Shown one piece after another: positions 8,720-19,800 of a stretch of 64,000 bases of DNA (the first letter of the stretch is position 1; each line of letters begins with the position of its first letter). A model generated the notes under the pieces. The model was not told the origin of the DNA. It was given only the letters and a program-made list of their open reading frames with translations, and ran no database searches. The position numbers and the translations under genes are program-made. The stretch comes from an uncultured Clostridia bacterium. GTDB taxonomy: Bacteria; Bacillota; Clostridia; Christensenellales; UBA1242. The stretch covers positions 1-64,000 of the forward strand of contig CAKVOD010000003.1 of NCBI GenBank assembly GCA_934778205.1, read 5' to 3'.

Positions 8720-10612
8720 TTCTTGTCTATACGTTCAAAGCAATTTAATCCAAAGATGTTTCACAACAAGTTTAACAAAACATTATTCTTGACTGCTACT
8801 TTGTCGAAATTCATAAACTTTTTCAAACAGACAAATACCTCAAATTGTGAAATTGAACTTTCATAATTCGCAGTATGGTCTAGGTTAGATTGCCTATCAA
8901 TGCTTATGGTGACAACTAATGGAATAAAAGTTGTCAAATAATGTACTAAGCAATACATCACTGAATTGGCATCTACAGTTCGATGCATTCAAACTTTTAC
9001 CTTGAATGAAGATAGTTGCATTTTGATTTCTTCAACTTGAACGCTACTACAATTCAGTAGCCAAATATGTATTTTGTAATTCTTACATTTGAATGCCATT
9101 TTTTTAGGAGACGTATCCATAGTCTTGCTACATCAATTCCCCGTTTGAAATTCTTAGGCTTGAATACCATTTTAAAACTTTCGCAAAATATTTTGTTATT
9201 GAACGCCATATTTATAGATAGTTTGCACTTTCGTGCTATTCTTAGGCTTGAATACAACTATAGTTAAGTTGCCAAACACAAGTTTTTAGTTCTTTTGTCT
9301 GAACGCCCTTTTAGTGGTAGTTGCAAATTTGATATCTCTAGCAAGTTTGCCCCTTTCACTGGCTTACGCCAAATTCTTGGGCTTGAATGTCCTTGAACTC
9401 CAAAGACAGAGGTTGAATTTTATTTCTTCAACTAGAACTCAATTTTTGATTCTTTGATTGAATATTGTTTTTTAGTTCTTCAACGTGAACACCATTTTAG
9501 TCTTAGGCTTGACGCCATTTTACACTTAGGCTTGCGGTCAATTTTGATTTCTTAGACTTGAACACCACTGCAATTCAGTAGTCAAATGCTGTTTTTTAAT
9601 TCTTCAGTTTGAATGCCATTTTGCAAAATGCACACAATTTTGCAGGTAGTTATATGCGCATTTTGTCGATTTACATCGAAAATTCTTAGGCTTGAATACC
9701 CTTGTACTTCAAAGGCAAAAGGTTGAATTTTATTTCCTCAACTGGAACTCAATTTTTGATTCTTTGATTGAATACTGTTTTTTAGTTCTTCAGTTTGAAC
9801 ACCCGTTTAGTCTTAGGTATGACATCTATTTACTCTTAGATTTGAGGTTCGTTTGATTTCTCGAACTCGAAAACCTTTTAGTTTGTTCACGAATGCGAAC
9901 AAACCTTTCTTCTTTGGTTTGAAGGTCATTTTGATTTCTTAGACTTGAACACTACTATAATTCAGTAGCCAAATATCGTTGTTTAGTTCTTCGACGTGAA
10001 CACCATTTTTTGAGGCACAAAGCGTGCTATGCATATGCAAACTTTATGCTCACGCATATTGCTATGCTATTCTTAGGCTTGAATACAAATTTTCAATTCT
10101 TTTGTTTGAACTGCCATTTTACAATCAAATATAACCTTAGCATTTCTGGCAAAGTTATATGAGATTGCGGACTATTGTCCAGTTCTTAGGCTTGAACACC
10201 ATCTTGATTTCTTAGGCACGAAAACTGCATTGTAAGTTACAGCAAACTGCCCTTTTATCCTTAGTGCAAAGCACGAAATAGCCTTTCGCGGGGCGACTTT
10301 GAGTTCTTGTCCGAACACACTTTTTGCGTCAAAGTGCGGGGCGGTTTGTACACTTCACAAACAAAGGGATATACTTTATCTTTCCACAGATGCTGATTTA
10401 ATCTTCAGCTCGACTGCCTATGTAAAGTCAAGGCGACTGCTTGACACTCCAAGCGGAGGCACGTTTTAGTTCCGCGCACGAACACAAATTTCAGTTCTTT
10501 GCTCGAACACAAGTTATAACCTGTAATATCCGAGAGAAACTCTCGCATATATTCTAGTCCATAACATTGATTTTTTGTAATATCGGAAAACTTTGCAGGG
10601 TTAAGTCCGAAA
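8720..10612. repeat. Non-coding mini-hairpin array between tuf and the phosphatase
   Basis: This 1.9-kb stretch contains no credible gene. From about 9020 to 10515 it carries roughly 30 copies of NTTC-N6..8-GAAN', usually written RTTCTT-nnnn-TTGAAY-ACCATTTT, spaced about 25-60 nt. The outer base pair changes in step: G with C, A with T, T with A, C with G. Between copies lie other perfect short hairpins, for example GCACTTTCGTGC (9226), GGACTATTGTCC (10170) and GTTTGTTC/GAACAAAC (9881). The motif CTACTACAATTCAGTAG recurs three times. If transcribed, it would form the 3' UTR of tuf. See findings. Confidence 0.75.
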
Positions 10613-11815
10613 TTATTTCAAAATCTTTGCTACGACACCAGAACCTACTGTACTACCACCCTCGCGGATAGCGAAACGCAATCCTTCTTCGATAGCGATA
10701 GGGCTAATAAGACGAACAGTCATAGAGATGTTGTCGCCTGGCATAACCATTTCGACGCCTTCTGGCAATTCAATTGTACCAGTAACGTCTGTTGTACGAA
10801 CGTAGAATTGTGGACGATAACCATTGAAGAATGGTGTGTGACGTCCGCCTTCTTCTTTCTTCAAGATATAGACTTCAGCCGTAAACTCAGTGTGAGGTGT
10901 GATTGACTTAGGTGCTGCAATTACTTGACCTCTTTCGATGTCTTTCTTTTCAATACCACGAAGCAATAGACCTACGTTGTCACCTGCTTCAGCTGAATCC
11001 ATAAGTTTGTGGAACATTTCAATTCCTGTGATTGTTGTTGTCTTAGTATCTTTGATACCTACGATTTCAACAACGTCACCCATCTTGACTGTACCTCTTT
11101 CAACTCTACCAGTTGCAACAGTACCACGACCTGTGATCGTGAATACATCTTCGACTGGAAGCAAGAAAGGTTTGTCAGTTGCACGAACTGGGTCTGGAAC
11201 GTATGTATCCAATGCGTCCATAAGTTCGCCAATGCAAGCGCACGCTGGGTCGTCTACCTTACCAGCTTCAGCAGCTTCGAGTGCTTTAAGAGCAGAACCC
11301 TTAATGATTGGAGTCTTATCTCCTGGGAAACCATACTTTGTAAGTAGGTCTCTAATTTCCATTTCAACGAGTTCAAGCAATTCTGGGTCGTCTACTTGGT
11401 CGACCTTGTTCATAAATACTACAATGTATGGAACGCCAACTTGACGAGCAAGCAAAATGTGTTCCATTGTTTGTGGCATAGGACCATCTGATGCTGCAAC
11501 AACGAGGATAGCGGCATCCATTTGTGCTGCACCCGTAATCATATTTTTAACATAGTCTTTGTGTCCTGGGCAGTCAACGTGAGCGTAGTGACGTTTAGCA
11601 GTATTATATTCTTGGTGAGAAGTGTTGATAGTAATACCACGTGCTCTTTCTTCAGGAGCAGAGTCAATCTCAGCGTAGTTCTTTGCTTCAGCAAGACCTT
11701 TCAAAGCTTGAACTTTAGTTATAGCCGCAGTCAATGTCGTTTTACCGTGGTCGACGTGACCGATGGTACCAACGTTCATATTAACTTTGTCTTTAACAAA
11801 TTTCTGTTTAGCCAT
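10613..11815 (-). CDS. tuf: Elongation factor Tu
   Basis: 400 residues. This GTPase delivers aminoacyl-tRNA to the ribosomal A site. The G motifs are GHVDHGKT (19-26), [15 protein letters not shown] and GSALK. Domains 2 and 3 are complete, ending '[15 protein letters not shown]'. AAGGAG precedes ATG 11815. It is last in the str gene order but has its own promoter about 225 nt upstream and a structured leader, so it is probably transcribed alone as well as by read-through. No clear terminator follows; the hairpin array begins within 100 nt of its stop. Confidence 0.98.
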   Translation of the reverse strand: MAKQKFVKDKVNMNVGTIGHVDHGKTTLTAAITKVQALKGLAEAKNYAEIDSAPEERARGITINTSHQEYNTAKRHYAHVDCPGHKDYVKNMITGAAQMDAAILVVAASDGPMPQTMEHILLARQVGVPYIVVFMNKVDQVDDPELLELVEMEIRDLLTKYGFPGDKTPIIKGSALKALEAAEAGKVDDPACACIGELMDALDTYVPDPVRATDKPFLLPVEDVFTITGRGTVATGRVERGTVKMGDVVEIVGIKDTKTTTITGIEMFHKLMDSAEAGDNVGLLLRGIEKKDIERGQVIAAPKSITPHTEFTAEVYILKKEEGGRHTPFFNGYRPQFYVRTTDVTGTIELPEGVEMVMPGDNISMTVRLISPIAIEEGLRFAIREGGSTVGSGVVAKILK

Positions 11816-12040
11816 TTTATTCTCCTTAATTTTTTTTGATAGCGCTATTAAATTTTTGCCTTTATTATCAAGTCACATTTTAGGCACGCGATAGAGTCGC
11901 GAACACTATTGCTGTGCGCTAAAAACTGCCGTTCCGTTGCTCAATCGTTTCAAACTCGCGAGATTTGAAACTTTCGAACTTCAGACAAGCGCGTGGCTCA
12001 ATTTTTATTGCAAAATATACAATCGGATGCTATCCTATCC
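11816..12040 (-). promoter_or_regulatory. Structured 5' leader of tuf
   Basis: About 225 nt from the predicted transcription start to ATG. It includes a long hairpin (GTTTCAAA/TTTGAAAC enclosing the palindrome CTCGCGAG, about 11949-11972) and other GC-rich complementary segments. It is likely an mRNA structure; no known riboswitch class was recognised. Confidence 0.4.
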
Positions 12041-12043
12041 AAG

Positions 12044-12072
12044 AGTATACTTAATTTTAAATAAAATGTCAA
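12044..12072 (-). promoter_or_regulatory. tuf promoter
   Basis: Minus strand TTGACA (12072-12067), 17-nt spacer, TATACT (12049-12044). Confidence 0.6.
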
Positions 12073-12175
12073 ATGTTTTTCATATGCTTTTTGGATTATT
12101 GCCGTTTTTTAGTGTTTTTTCAGCTTTAATAATCGTTTTTTGCTCCGCTTTGGCGCATTTGACTTCACCAAAGCA

Positions 12176-12440
12176 AGGCGATGCCTTGACTGCAGATACT
12201 GCGAGTACGCACTCATCATTTAAGTGCGTCGGCAAACTGCAAGCATATCAAGTCACTTTAGTTTGCGTTATCCCCTGCACCCACAGATATTGTGAGTACA
12301 AGCAACGCACATATTACGTCGGCAAACAAAAGTGCGCTTTATGCGCTTTTGTTCCCGAAGCCTTGACTGCAGATACTATACGCGCGTACCTATTATTTAG
12401 GTGCGACGGCAAACCGTATACACGTCAAGACGCATTAATT
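12176..12440. repeat. Degenerate tandem units between fusA and tuf
   Basis: Two units share GCCTTGACTGCAGATACT (about 12183 and 12360). Each is followed by a GTACGCAC/GTGCG-type stem and then CGGCAAAC, with a third, more diverged unit between them (about 12270-12350). The stretch 12080-12705 has no convincing gene; a 195-codon frame across it follows the repeats and lacks homology. Confidence 0.5.
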
Positions 12441-12475
12441 TTTGCTACCCCTACAGCACAGATAAAGTCTTTTAA

Positions 12476-12518
12476 GCGTAGGTACAATAACCACAGCCAC
12501 GGGGCTATCCCCGCCACC
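12476..12518 (+). repeat. Dispersed hairpin element, stem type i (GGGG/CCCC)
   Basis: Conserved arm GCGTAGG-ACA-TAACCACAGCC followed by ACGGGG-ctat-CCCCGC. It belongs to the family described in findings. Confidence 0.6.
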
Positions 12519-12577
12519 CCATAGGTAATAAACCTATTAAACATTCAAAAATTCGCTGTCAATAAAAGTTCAATCAC

Positions 12578-12610
12578 CGTAGGGACAGTATCTACAGCCG
12601 TGCGCAACAC
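12578..12610 (+). repeat. Dispersed hairpin element, degenerate
   Basis: The arm CGTAGGGACAGTATCTACAG is followed by CCGTGCGCAACAC, a stem type ii relative with an incomplete second half. Confidence 0.5.
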
Positions 12611-12663
12611 AAGTAGCAACACTATAGAACACAGCTATGTTTGCTGTCCGCAAAATTCCTTTG

Positions 12664-12705
12664 AGCGTAGGAACAGCAACCACAGCAGCGGGGCTTTCCC
12701 CGCCA
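12664..12705 (+). repeat. Dispersed hairpin element abutting the fusA stop codon
   Basis: The arm GCGTAGGAACAGCAACCACA is followed by GCGGGG-cttt-CCCCGC, ending 4 nt from the fusA stop (TAG, read on the minus strand). Confidence 0.65.
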
Positions 12706-14781
12706 CTAATTGTTTGCTTTAGCGCGTTCGCCGATTATTTTCTCAGCGACAAACTTTGGCACTTCAGCATAGTGGTCGAGTGACATTTGGAAAGTACCGC
12801 GTCCTTGTGTCAATGAGCGCAAGTCAGTTGCATAACCAAACATTTCAGCCAAAGGAATTTCAGCGTTGATGATTTGTTGTCCGTCACGCGCTTCCATTTC
12901 TTTCAAGTTTCCGCGACGACGGTTGATATCGCCCATAACGTCACCGAGATATTCTTCAGGAACTTGAACGTCGCATTTCATAATAGGTTCAAGGATAACT
13001 GGGTTTGCTTGTTTTGCACCCTCTTTGAACGCCATTGAGCCTGCGATTTTAAACGCCATTTCCGATGAGTCGACATCGTGGTATGAACCGTCGATAACTG
13101 TAACTTTGAAGTCAACAGTTTCAAATCCAGCCAAAATGCCGTTCATTCTTGCTTCTTCAATACCTGCTTGAATTGCTGGAATGTATTCTTTAGGAATAGA
13201 ACCACCAACAGTTTTATCTTCAAATACAAAGCCAGAGCCTGCTTCAAGAGGTTCCATTGTTACGACGCAGTGACCATATTGACCCTTACCACCACTTTGA
13301 CGGATATATTTTCCTTCAACTTGGACTTGTTTTTTGATTGTTTCGCGATATGCAACTTGAGGTTTACCGATATTTGCTTCAACGTGGAATTCACGAAGAA
13401 GTCTATCTCTATAAATATCAAGTTGGAGTTCCCCGATGCCAGCCATAATTGTTTGACCGCTTTCTTGGTCGGTATATGTGCGGAATGTAGGGTCTTCTTT
13501 AGCGAATCTCAAAAGTGCGGCAACCATTTTTTCTTGTCCTTGCTTTGTCTTTGGTTCAATCGCAATTTGGATGACTGGTTCAACAAAGTGCATAGGTTCA
13601 AGAATAATTGGATGCGCTTGGTCACAAAGTGTGTCACCAGTTGTTGTGTCTTTTAAACCAACAACAGCGGCGATGTCACCTGCTCTTACCTCGCTAATTT
13701 CTTTGCGTTCGTTTGCGTGCATTTGCACAAGACGCCCAATTCTTTCCTTCTTGTCTTTTGATGAGTTATAAACATATGAACCACTTTCAAGAACACCACT
13801 ATAGACACGAATATACGTTACTGTGCCATATGGGTCATCCGCAATCTTGAATGCGAGTGCTGCAAATGGTTCTTCGTCACTTGTGTGGCGAACTTCTTTG
13901 CCGTCAGCACTAACAATTGGCGGAATATCAAGTGGAGATGGCATATAATCAACAATAGCGTCCAAAAGTTTACGCACACCTTTATTCTTATAAGATGTAC
14001 CGCAAGTAACAGGGTTCATTTTCAATTCAATAACACCCTTTCTAATTGCTTTCTTGAGGTCCGCTTCGGTGATTTCTTCGCCACCGAGGTACTTTTCAAG
14101 CAAATCGTCATCACATTCAGCTGCTGCTTCAACGAGTTTTTCGCGATATTCTTTCGCAAGGTCGAGCATATCAGCAGGAATTTCAGTGATGGTAGGCTCT
14201 TTTGTTGAGTCTTCCTCGTCATAATATGTTGCATCCATTTTTACAAGGTCGATGATACCCTTAAAGGTTTCACTTGCCCCTATTGGTAGTTGAATTGCAA
14301 CGGGATTAGATTTTGGCAATCTCTTTTTCATCATTTCGATAACTCTGAAAAAGTTTGCATCGTTAATGTCCATTTTGTTGACATAAGCCATACGTGGAAC
14401 ATTACATTCATTTGCTTGTTTCCAAACATTTTCTGATTGTGGTTGAACACCACCACGTGCGCAAAAAACTGCAACAGCGCCGTCAAGGACTTTCAAAGAA
14501 CGCGAAACTTCGATTGTAAAGTCAACGTGTCCCGGTGTGTCGATGACATTGATACGCTTGCCTTTCCATTGTGTGGTTGTTGCTGCACTCGTGATTGTGA
14601 TACCACGCTCTTGTTCTTGCACCATCCAGTCCATTGTTGCTGCGCCTTCGTGAACTTCACCGATTTTGTGAGTTTTACCAGTAAAGTACAAAATACGTTC
14701 GGTAGTTGTAGTTTTACCAGCATCGATGTGCGCCATAATACCAATATTGCGAATGTCCGCAAGAGCATATTCTCTAGGCAT
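12706..14781 (-). CDS. fusA: Elongation factor G
   Basis: 691 residues. This GTPase drives ribosomal translocation and, with RRF, recycling. The P loop AHIDAGKT lies at 17-24, followed by DTPGHVDF and NKMD. Domains II-V are complete, with '[12 protein letters not shown]' and the C-terminal '[15 protein letters not shown]'. I start at ATG 14781 (MPREYAL), because AAGGAG lies 8 nt upstream and the family begins here; the in-frame ATG at 14814 lies ahead of the RBS. It sits between rpsG and tuf, but with about 500 nt and 890 nt gaps filled by repeats. Confidence 0.97.
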   Translation of the reverse strand: MPREYALADIRNIGIMAHIDAGKTTTTERILYFTGKTHKIGEVHEGAATMDWMVQEQERGITITSAATTTQWKGKRINVIDTPGHVDFTIEVSRSLKVLDGAVAVFCARGGVQPQSENVWKQANECNVPRMAYVNKMDINDANFFRVIEMMKKRLPKSNPVAIQLPIGASETFKGIIDLVKMDATYYDEEDSTKEPTITEIPADMLDLAKEYREKLVEAAAECDDDLLEKYLGGEEITEADLKKAIRKGVIELKMNPVTCGTSYKNKGVRKLLDAIVDYMPSPLDIPPIVSADGKEVRHTSDEEPFAALAFKIADDPYGTVTYIRVYSGVLESGSYVYNSSKDKKERIGRLVQMHANERKEISEVRAGDIAAVVGLKDTTTGDTLCDQAHPIILEPMHFVEPVIQIAIEPKTKQGQEKMVAALLRFAKEDPTFRTYTDQESGQTIMAGIGELQLDIYRDRLLREFHVEANIGKPQVAYRETIKKQVQVEGKYIRQSGGKGQYGHCVVTMEPLEAGSGFVFEDKTVGGSIPKEYIPAIQAGIEEARMNGILAGFETVDFKVTVIDGSYHDVDSSEMAFKIAGSMAFKEGAKQANPVILEPIMKCDVQVPEEYLGDVMGDINRRRGNLKEMEARDGQQIINAEIPLAEMFGYATDLRSLTQGRGTFQMSLDHYAEVPKFVAEKIIGERAKANN

Positions 14782-14819
14782 AATTTTTCTCCTTGTTTTT
14801 ATAGACTTTTTCATTTTTT

Positions 14820-14877
14820 GATAGTTAAACTATCTTATTTTTGCGGTATAACCTATCATTTTTGATAGGTTTCCGCA
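14820..14877 (-). promoter_or_regulatory. Two hairpins in the fusA leader
   Basis: GATAGTT-a-AACTATC (14820-14834) and a nested stem pairing TGCGG and ACCTATC with GATAGGT and CCGCA (14842-14877). Both stems contain GATAG/CTATC and could pair alternatively. They lie 40-95 nt before the start codon; an attenuator or translational control element is possible. Confidence 0.4.
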
Positions 14878-14993
14878 CTTTTTATGACAATTACGCGAAA
14901 CACGCAAATTATCATTTATAACAAATTATAGACAAATTTCTTTGCCTATACATTTTAGTTATTGCATTGTACTTTAGTTATTGCGTTGTACTG

Positions 14994-15052
14994 TGCCCCT
15001 TCCGGGAGATTTCTCCGCTTCGGCTACGCCTTCGGTCGAAATGACAACGAGT
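14994..15052 (+). repeat. Dispersed repeat, CTTCGGTCGAAATGACA family
   Basis: CCTTCCGGGAGATTTCTCCG followed by a variable centre and TTCGGTCGAAATGACAACGA. Further copies lie at 48555 and 53649, with a degraded one near 54380. Similar elements are common between genes in many Bacillota. Confidence 0.65.
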
Positions 15053-15150
15053 GAGTGTCATATCCTCTTCCGCTCTAATAGCACGTGACTATCCCTGCAC
15101 AAATAGTAAATTTGCTAGGCAAACAAAAGTTGCACCCTCAAATATTTTTT

Positions 15151-15195
15151 GCGCGTAGGAACAGCACACACAGCCACGGGACTTTCCCCACCCAC
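15151..15195 (+). repeat. Dispersed hairpin element, stem type i
   Basis: The arm GCGTAGGAACAGCACACACA precedes CACGGGA-cttt-CCCCAC. The stem is slightly decayed. Confidence 0.55.
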
Positions 15196-15248
15196 GAGCA
15201 AAAAACTATTTAGGACGAACAAAATTTCGCCGTCTATAAAAGCCACTT

Positions 15249-15286
15249 GCGTGTAGGAACAGTAACCACAGCCGTGCGCTATCGCA
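15249..15286 (+). repeat. Dispersed hairpin element abutting the rpsG stop codon (type ii)
   Basis: The arm GCGTGTAGGAACAGTAACCA precedes CCGTGCG-ctat-CGCAC, which touches the TAG of rpsG on the minus strand. Confidence 0.65.
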
Positions 15287-15757
15287 CTACCAACGCATAT
15301 GTGCAAACGCTTTGTTTGCTTCAGCCATTTTGTGCATTTCTTCTTTTCTCTTAATGCTTGCACCAGTGTTGTTGTAAGCATCAACAAGTTCAGCGCCGAG
15401 TCTTTCAATCATAGTTCTTTCACTACGACGACGTGAATAGTTGACAAGCCAACGAATGGCAAGTGTTTGGCGTCTGTCTTTGGAAACTTCAACTGGAACT
15501 TGGTAGTTTGCGCCACCAGTGCGTCTAGCTTTTGTTTCAACAACAGGTGAAACATTTGCAAGCGCTTGGTTGAATGCGTCCATTTGTGGAACGCCAAGTT
15601 TTTGACTTGCTACGTCGAATGCGCCATACACAATATTTTGTGCGATGCCTTTCTTTCCGTCAAGCATAACTTGATTGATGAGTTTTGCAACTGCTTGTGA
15701 GTTATACTTTGGATCTGGCAATACTTCTTTCTTTGGTACACCACTTCTTCTAGACAT
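15287..15757 (-). CDS. rpsG: 30S ribosomal protein S7
   Basis: 156 residues, normal length. It nucleates assembly of the 30S head and contacts tRNA near the E site. It begins '[20 protein letters not shown]' and ends '[21 protein letters not shown]', as in the family. GGAGAG precedes ATG 15757, 45 nt after rpsL. Its stop is immediately followed, on its own strand, by a type ii dispersed hairpin. Confidence 0.97.
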   Translation of the reverse strand: MSRRSGVPKKEVLPDPKYNSQAVAKLINQVMLDGKKGIAQNIVYGAFDVASQKLGVPQMDAFNQALANVSPVVETKARRTGGANYQVPVEVSKDRRQTLAIRWLVNYSRRRSERTMIERLGAELVDAYNNTGASIKRKEEMHKMAEANKAFAHMRW

Positions 15758-15801
15758 TATATCATACTCTCCTTTATAGATTTTGTGGGAAATTCCCTAT
15801 T

Positions 15802-16176
15802 TTACTTTTTCTCTTTCTTAGAGCCATACTTTGAACGGGACTGATTGCGTTTTGCAACACCAGCGGTATCTAGTGTGCCACGAATGATGTGATAACGCAC
15901 ACCAATCAAGTCTTTAACTCTCCCGCCACGAACAAGTACAACGCTGTGTTCTTGCAAGTTATGACCAATGCCCGGAATATAAACTGTTGCTTCGGATTTG
16001 TTGCTCATTCTAACTTTTGCAACTTTACGCATAGCAGAGTTTGGCTTTTTAGGCGTGATTGTCTTTACTTCAAGACAAATACCGCGCTTTTGTGGACAAG
16101 AATCAAGCAAAGGAGATTTTGATTTTTGTTCAATCTTCTTGCGACCCTTTCTTACCAATTGATTTATGGTAGGCAT
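15802..16176 (-). CDS. rpsL: 30S ribosomal protein S12
   Basis: 124 residues. This decoding-centre protein is the usual site of streptomycin-resistance mutations. It has '[17 protein letters not shown]' (Lys 43/44 region) and '[17 protein letters not shown]'. The modified-Asp position is kept (Asp 89), but the proline that normally follows KDL is Ile 91 here. The codon is ATT on the coding strand. It is first gene of the str cluster, with a GGAGG RBS and about 360 nt of leader after its promoter. Confidence 0.97.
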   Translation of the reverse strand: MPTINQLVRKGRKKIEQKSKSPLLDSCPQKRGICLEVKTITPKKPNSAMRKVAKVRMSNKSEATVYIPGIGHNLQEHSVVLVRGGRVKDLIGVRYHIIRGTLDTAGVAKRNQSRSKYGSKKEKK

Positions 16177-16540
16177 TTTCTACGACCTCCTGTTTTCCTA
16201 TTTCAAATTTTGTGCTGGACGCAAATTCGCGAAAAGCACTAGCCCCAACAAAACCTATAACTAATGTATCTGCTCTGTTTGACATACACCTCCCTGCCAC
16301 TTCGCAATTACAAACAATTCGACTCTTGTTTTGAAAACGCAAAGCGTGGTGCGGAGTTTTGCGCGTTGTTTTTTTTGAGCGTTGCATTATTTGCACAATT
16401 TTTCCAACAATTTTCGCAATCAACATTAATTTCCTGCGAAAATGTTACATTTAGCACAAAATTTTTGGCAATAAACGCCCAAATCAATGGCTAACCATTA
16501 AAAACAAACGCGTCTACAACTCCAAATGTCATAGACTGCT
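16177..16540 (-). promoter_or_regulatory. Long 5' leader of the str operon
   Basis: About 360 nt between the predicted start site and rpsL, without an obvious gene. A 98-codon frame overlaps rpsL out of frame and shows no homology. It may carry r-protein control elements. The adjoining stretch 16575-16744 shows nothing recognisable. Confidence 0.35.
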
Positions 16541-16543
16541 TGA

Positions 16544-16573
16544 ATTATAACATAATTTACGACAATATGTCAA
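16544..16573 (-). promoter_or_regulatory. str operon promoter
   Basis: Minus strand TTGACA (16573-16568), 18-nt spacer, TATAAT (16549-16544): both hexamers perfect. Confidence 0.65.
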
Positions 16574-16744
16574 GTGTTTTGCAAATTTTTACATTGTAAA
16601 ATAGTTTTTTTATTTAAAAATTTTAGTTGGTGCCAAACAACACATATCAAGCAACAAACAAGCAATTTACGCATAAATATTTGGGCTATATCTAACCTAT
16701 TTCATTATAGGCGTGCCATCATATAATTAGTGGCATACTTACCA

Positions 16745-16782
16745 CAAAAAAGGATATGGAGATAAATTCTCTCCATATCCCG
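16745..16782 (-). terminator. Terminator after the giant lipoprotein gene
   Basis: GGATATGGAGA pairs with TCTCCATATCC around about 7 nt and is followed on the minus strand by a T run. It lies 70 nt beyond the stop codon. Confidence 0.85.
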
Positions 16783-16851
16783 CGATAATGTTGATAGATT
16801 TATGATTCATACTCATTTAAACCACAATATATCAATATTGTCAAATAAGAT

Positions 16852-19800
16852 TTAATTTGCTGTGCCACCAATAACAAGTCCTGTAGCACCGCCAGTACTA
16901 CCAACAAATGTGTCTTGATTAACATTTGATGTGTCACCTGTGACTGTCATACTCTTTGTGACAACTGGATTTCTAATATACCATTGCGTGTACCCGCAAA
17001 TTCCGCCGATATTGAGGGTTGCGCCGTTGTCAACGTTTGCGACAAGGTCAATGTATGCCCTACACTCAATGATTGTCACAAGTTTCTTGTTTGCTTCGCT
17101 AGCACTGCCGTTTTGTCCTGCAAACCCGCCGAAGTTGTTATTTTTTCCTTGCGCTTGCAATTGGATTTGGCTAGCAGTACCACCCTCGACTGCACATCTT
17201 GTGATTGTACCACCTGCGACGTACCCGACGAATCCACCGACGCGCTTGTAGACACTAGACGCGATTTTTGTGCTTCCGCCAGCGTTGATTGTCAAATTTT
17301 TAACTGAACAATCAATATTAGAGGAATCCGTGCCGATTGTGCCTTTGTTGCTGTTTTTACCAACGAATCCGCCAAGGTTTGCAACGCCCGTGTAATGTGA
17401 ATTGCGCAATGTCATTTGCAAGTTTGAAACGCTAGAACCCGTGATTTGTCCGCTATTTTCGCCGACAAATCCGCCGATTGACATTTCCTCGCTTTGACTT
17501 CCAGCACTGCTAGTTCTTTCGTACGAAACGGTTGCTCTTTCGACGCGTACGTTGCTAATTTTTCCGCTGTTAGTCCCAACGACAAGACCAAATGCTCGCC
17601 CGTTGTGATTGCTTGTAATTTTTGCAGAAGAATTTGCAAAGGTTATGTTTGAAATTGTGCCTCTGTTTGCACTGACAAAACCATTTTCCGACCCGCCTGA
17701 AATCGTCATACTCATATTGTAGATAGTCTTGTTGCCACCATCTAGCGTGCCGATGAATGACGAGATGTAGTCGCCGTCTGTACAATAGATGTCGCCGTCG
17801 AGTTTGTATGTATATGTCATAGATTTTGCAACCATTGCGTTTATGATTTCAAACGAACTTTGGTTTTTGATAAGGTATGGTCTATCCGTACTACCTGTTC
17901 CCTTGCTCGCGATTTGCGAAACCGACTGGCTGGCATACTTAAGATAAGGATAACCATAGTTTAGCATAACTGCTTTTGAATTTTGGCTATAGTCGATTGC
18001 AAAGCTTGACCACGCAAACGAGTCAAAACCTTTTGGAAGCCCACTTTGCATTATGTTTTGCAGTGAGATGTCACCGACGCTTGTTTCGACTGTTGTCAAA
18101 AGCGTTGCCAACTTATCATTATAAACATTTGAAACTCTAACTTCATCATATACGTTGTTTGCTTGGTCCCCGCCGTTGTCGTTGCTGAACACTGCGCCAT
18201 ACGCTTTGACACTTGTAGCGTTCAAATAATCGATGCGCGATGCGCTATAGCAAAGTTGGAGATTGCCTGCAAGCAAGTTGCCGACAATGCCACCGACAAC
18301 GCAAAGGTTTTCGCCCGTGACTTGACTTAGGCGCAACGTTCCCGTTGCAAAGCAGTTGGAAATTTGTGCAAAGTCGCCACCTACTTGCTTGTTCATTTCG
18401 CCAGCAATGCCACCGACGGAAATGTTACGTCCCGTCGAATTGTCAGTTTGCCCGACGCTTACATTGCTAGATGTAAAGCCGATATGCCCATAGTTTTTAC
18501 CGACAATTCCTCCAAATGTTGAACCAGCAAGGCTTGAAGCAAAATTGATTTCGCCGTCTGCGGAACTAAATAAGATTGTTCCGCGATTAGTTTTTGCAAT
18601 TGCGCCATAATCGCCACTAACTTGTGCATTTATGGCAAGTGCTTGAATGTTGACTGACGCGACGACTGCGTCACTTGCGATTGTGCCAAACAACGGCTTT
18701 GTAAGCCCTGAGATTGTATAATTTCCCCCGTCAAACACACCAGCAAATTCACTGCGCGTTTGAGTGTTGCTTGTCACGATTGAAGCCACTTGCAAATAGT
18801 AGTTTCCTTCGCCCGTTTCGACATTAGCGGTAAATCTTTCAAGGTCGTCCGCTGTTGCAATTTGCGTTGGCTGGTAAACCGTGCCGACGGAACTTGCGGT
18901 TGTGTCGAAGAATTTTGACAACATTGGCAAGGTTTTGCCGTTCGTCATAACAAATGCTTTAGATGTGTCACCTGCATTTGTTGAAATGCTGAAGTTTTTG
19001 AATGTTGTTGCGTTGAGCATTGCACCATACGAAACAAAGTTTGCTGTATAGTCGTGCATATTTTGCGTGTAACCCTCGCGTAGGCTGTCGTTGCTTTGCG
19101 CAAGTTCGCCCGCATAGTAGCAACTGCCGAACACAACTGTGTTGACATTTTGCGACGTCAACGAAGTATAGCCGACAAATTCTTTACTATAAACCTTGTT
19201 TTTGATTGGGTCGGCGAGTGCTTTAACGACGACGACACTATAGCAATATGAAAGCGTTGGTTGAACGCCTGCTTGATGCAAACGCCCGATAAAGCCACCG
19301 ACGGAAATTTGCGAGTCGGCGCTCAAAGTTTTGCTGATTACTCTGCCAACTGAATAGGAGTTGTTGACATTCAATCTGTTTGCAAAACCGATAAGACCAC
19401 CGCTGATTTCCTCATTTGCGCAATCGCTTTCGGTTGTAATGCTACATTCGTTATATGTTTCAATTATGCGACAATTGCCGAGATTGTCGGCGTTGTCGAC
19501 ATCAATCGCAACCCTGCCTACGATTCCGCCGACGTTTGCGTTGTATAGTTTTGTTGCGGAAATGTTGGCAAGATTTCTGGAAGCACTAATTCTAGCGACC
19601 ATTGTGCCACACACGACTTCGCCGATCAACCCGCCGACATAGCCTGTTGTTTGCGTCATTGTTGTTCCGCTGACATTCACTTGCCCACGGTTTTGAGCGT
19701 TTGAAATGCTCACTTCGCCACGAACACGCCCCGCAATTCCTGCGAGTTTAAATTGATTTTCAAGCGTATCATTAAGTGTTTGATTTGAAATTGAAATATT

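Noticed and set aside
8761..8988. 75-codon minus-strand frame
   Set aside because: No RBS, no homology, borders the hairpin array.
9020..10515. CRISPR array
   Set aside because: Repeats are degenerate, spacing varies from about 20 to 90 nt, and no cas genes are present.
9020..10515. Replication origin or iteron region
   Set aside because: No cluster of DnaA boxes (TTATCCACA), no dnaA/dnaN or plasmid replication gene nearby.
11937..12524. 195-codon plus-strand frame between fusA and tuf
   Set aside because: It crosses the tuf leader, its promoter and the tandem and dispersed repeats, has no RBS and shows no domain; it is a by-product of repeats without stops.
16130..16426. 98-codon frame in the rpsL leader
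   Set aside because: It overlaps rpsL out of frame, has no RBS and no recognisable domain.
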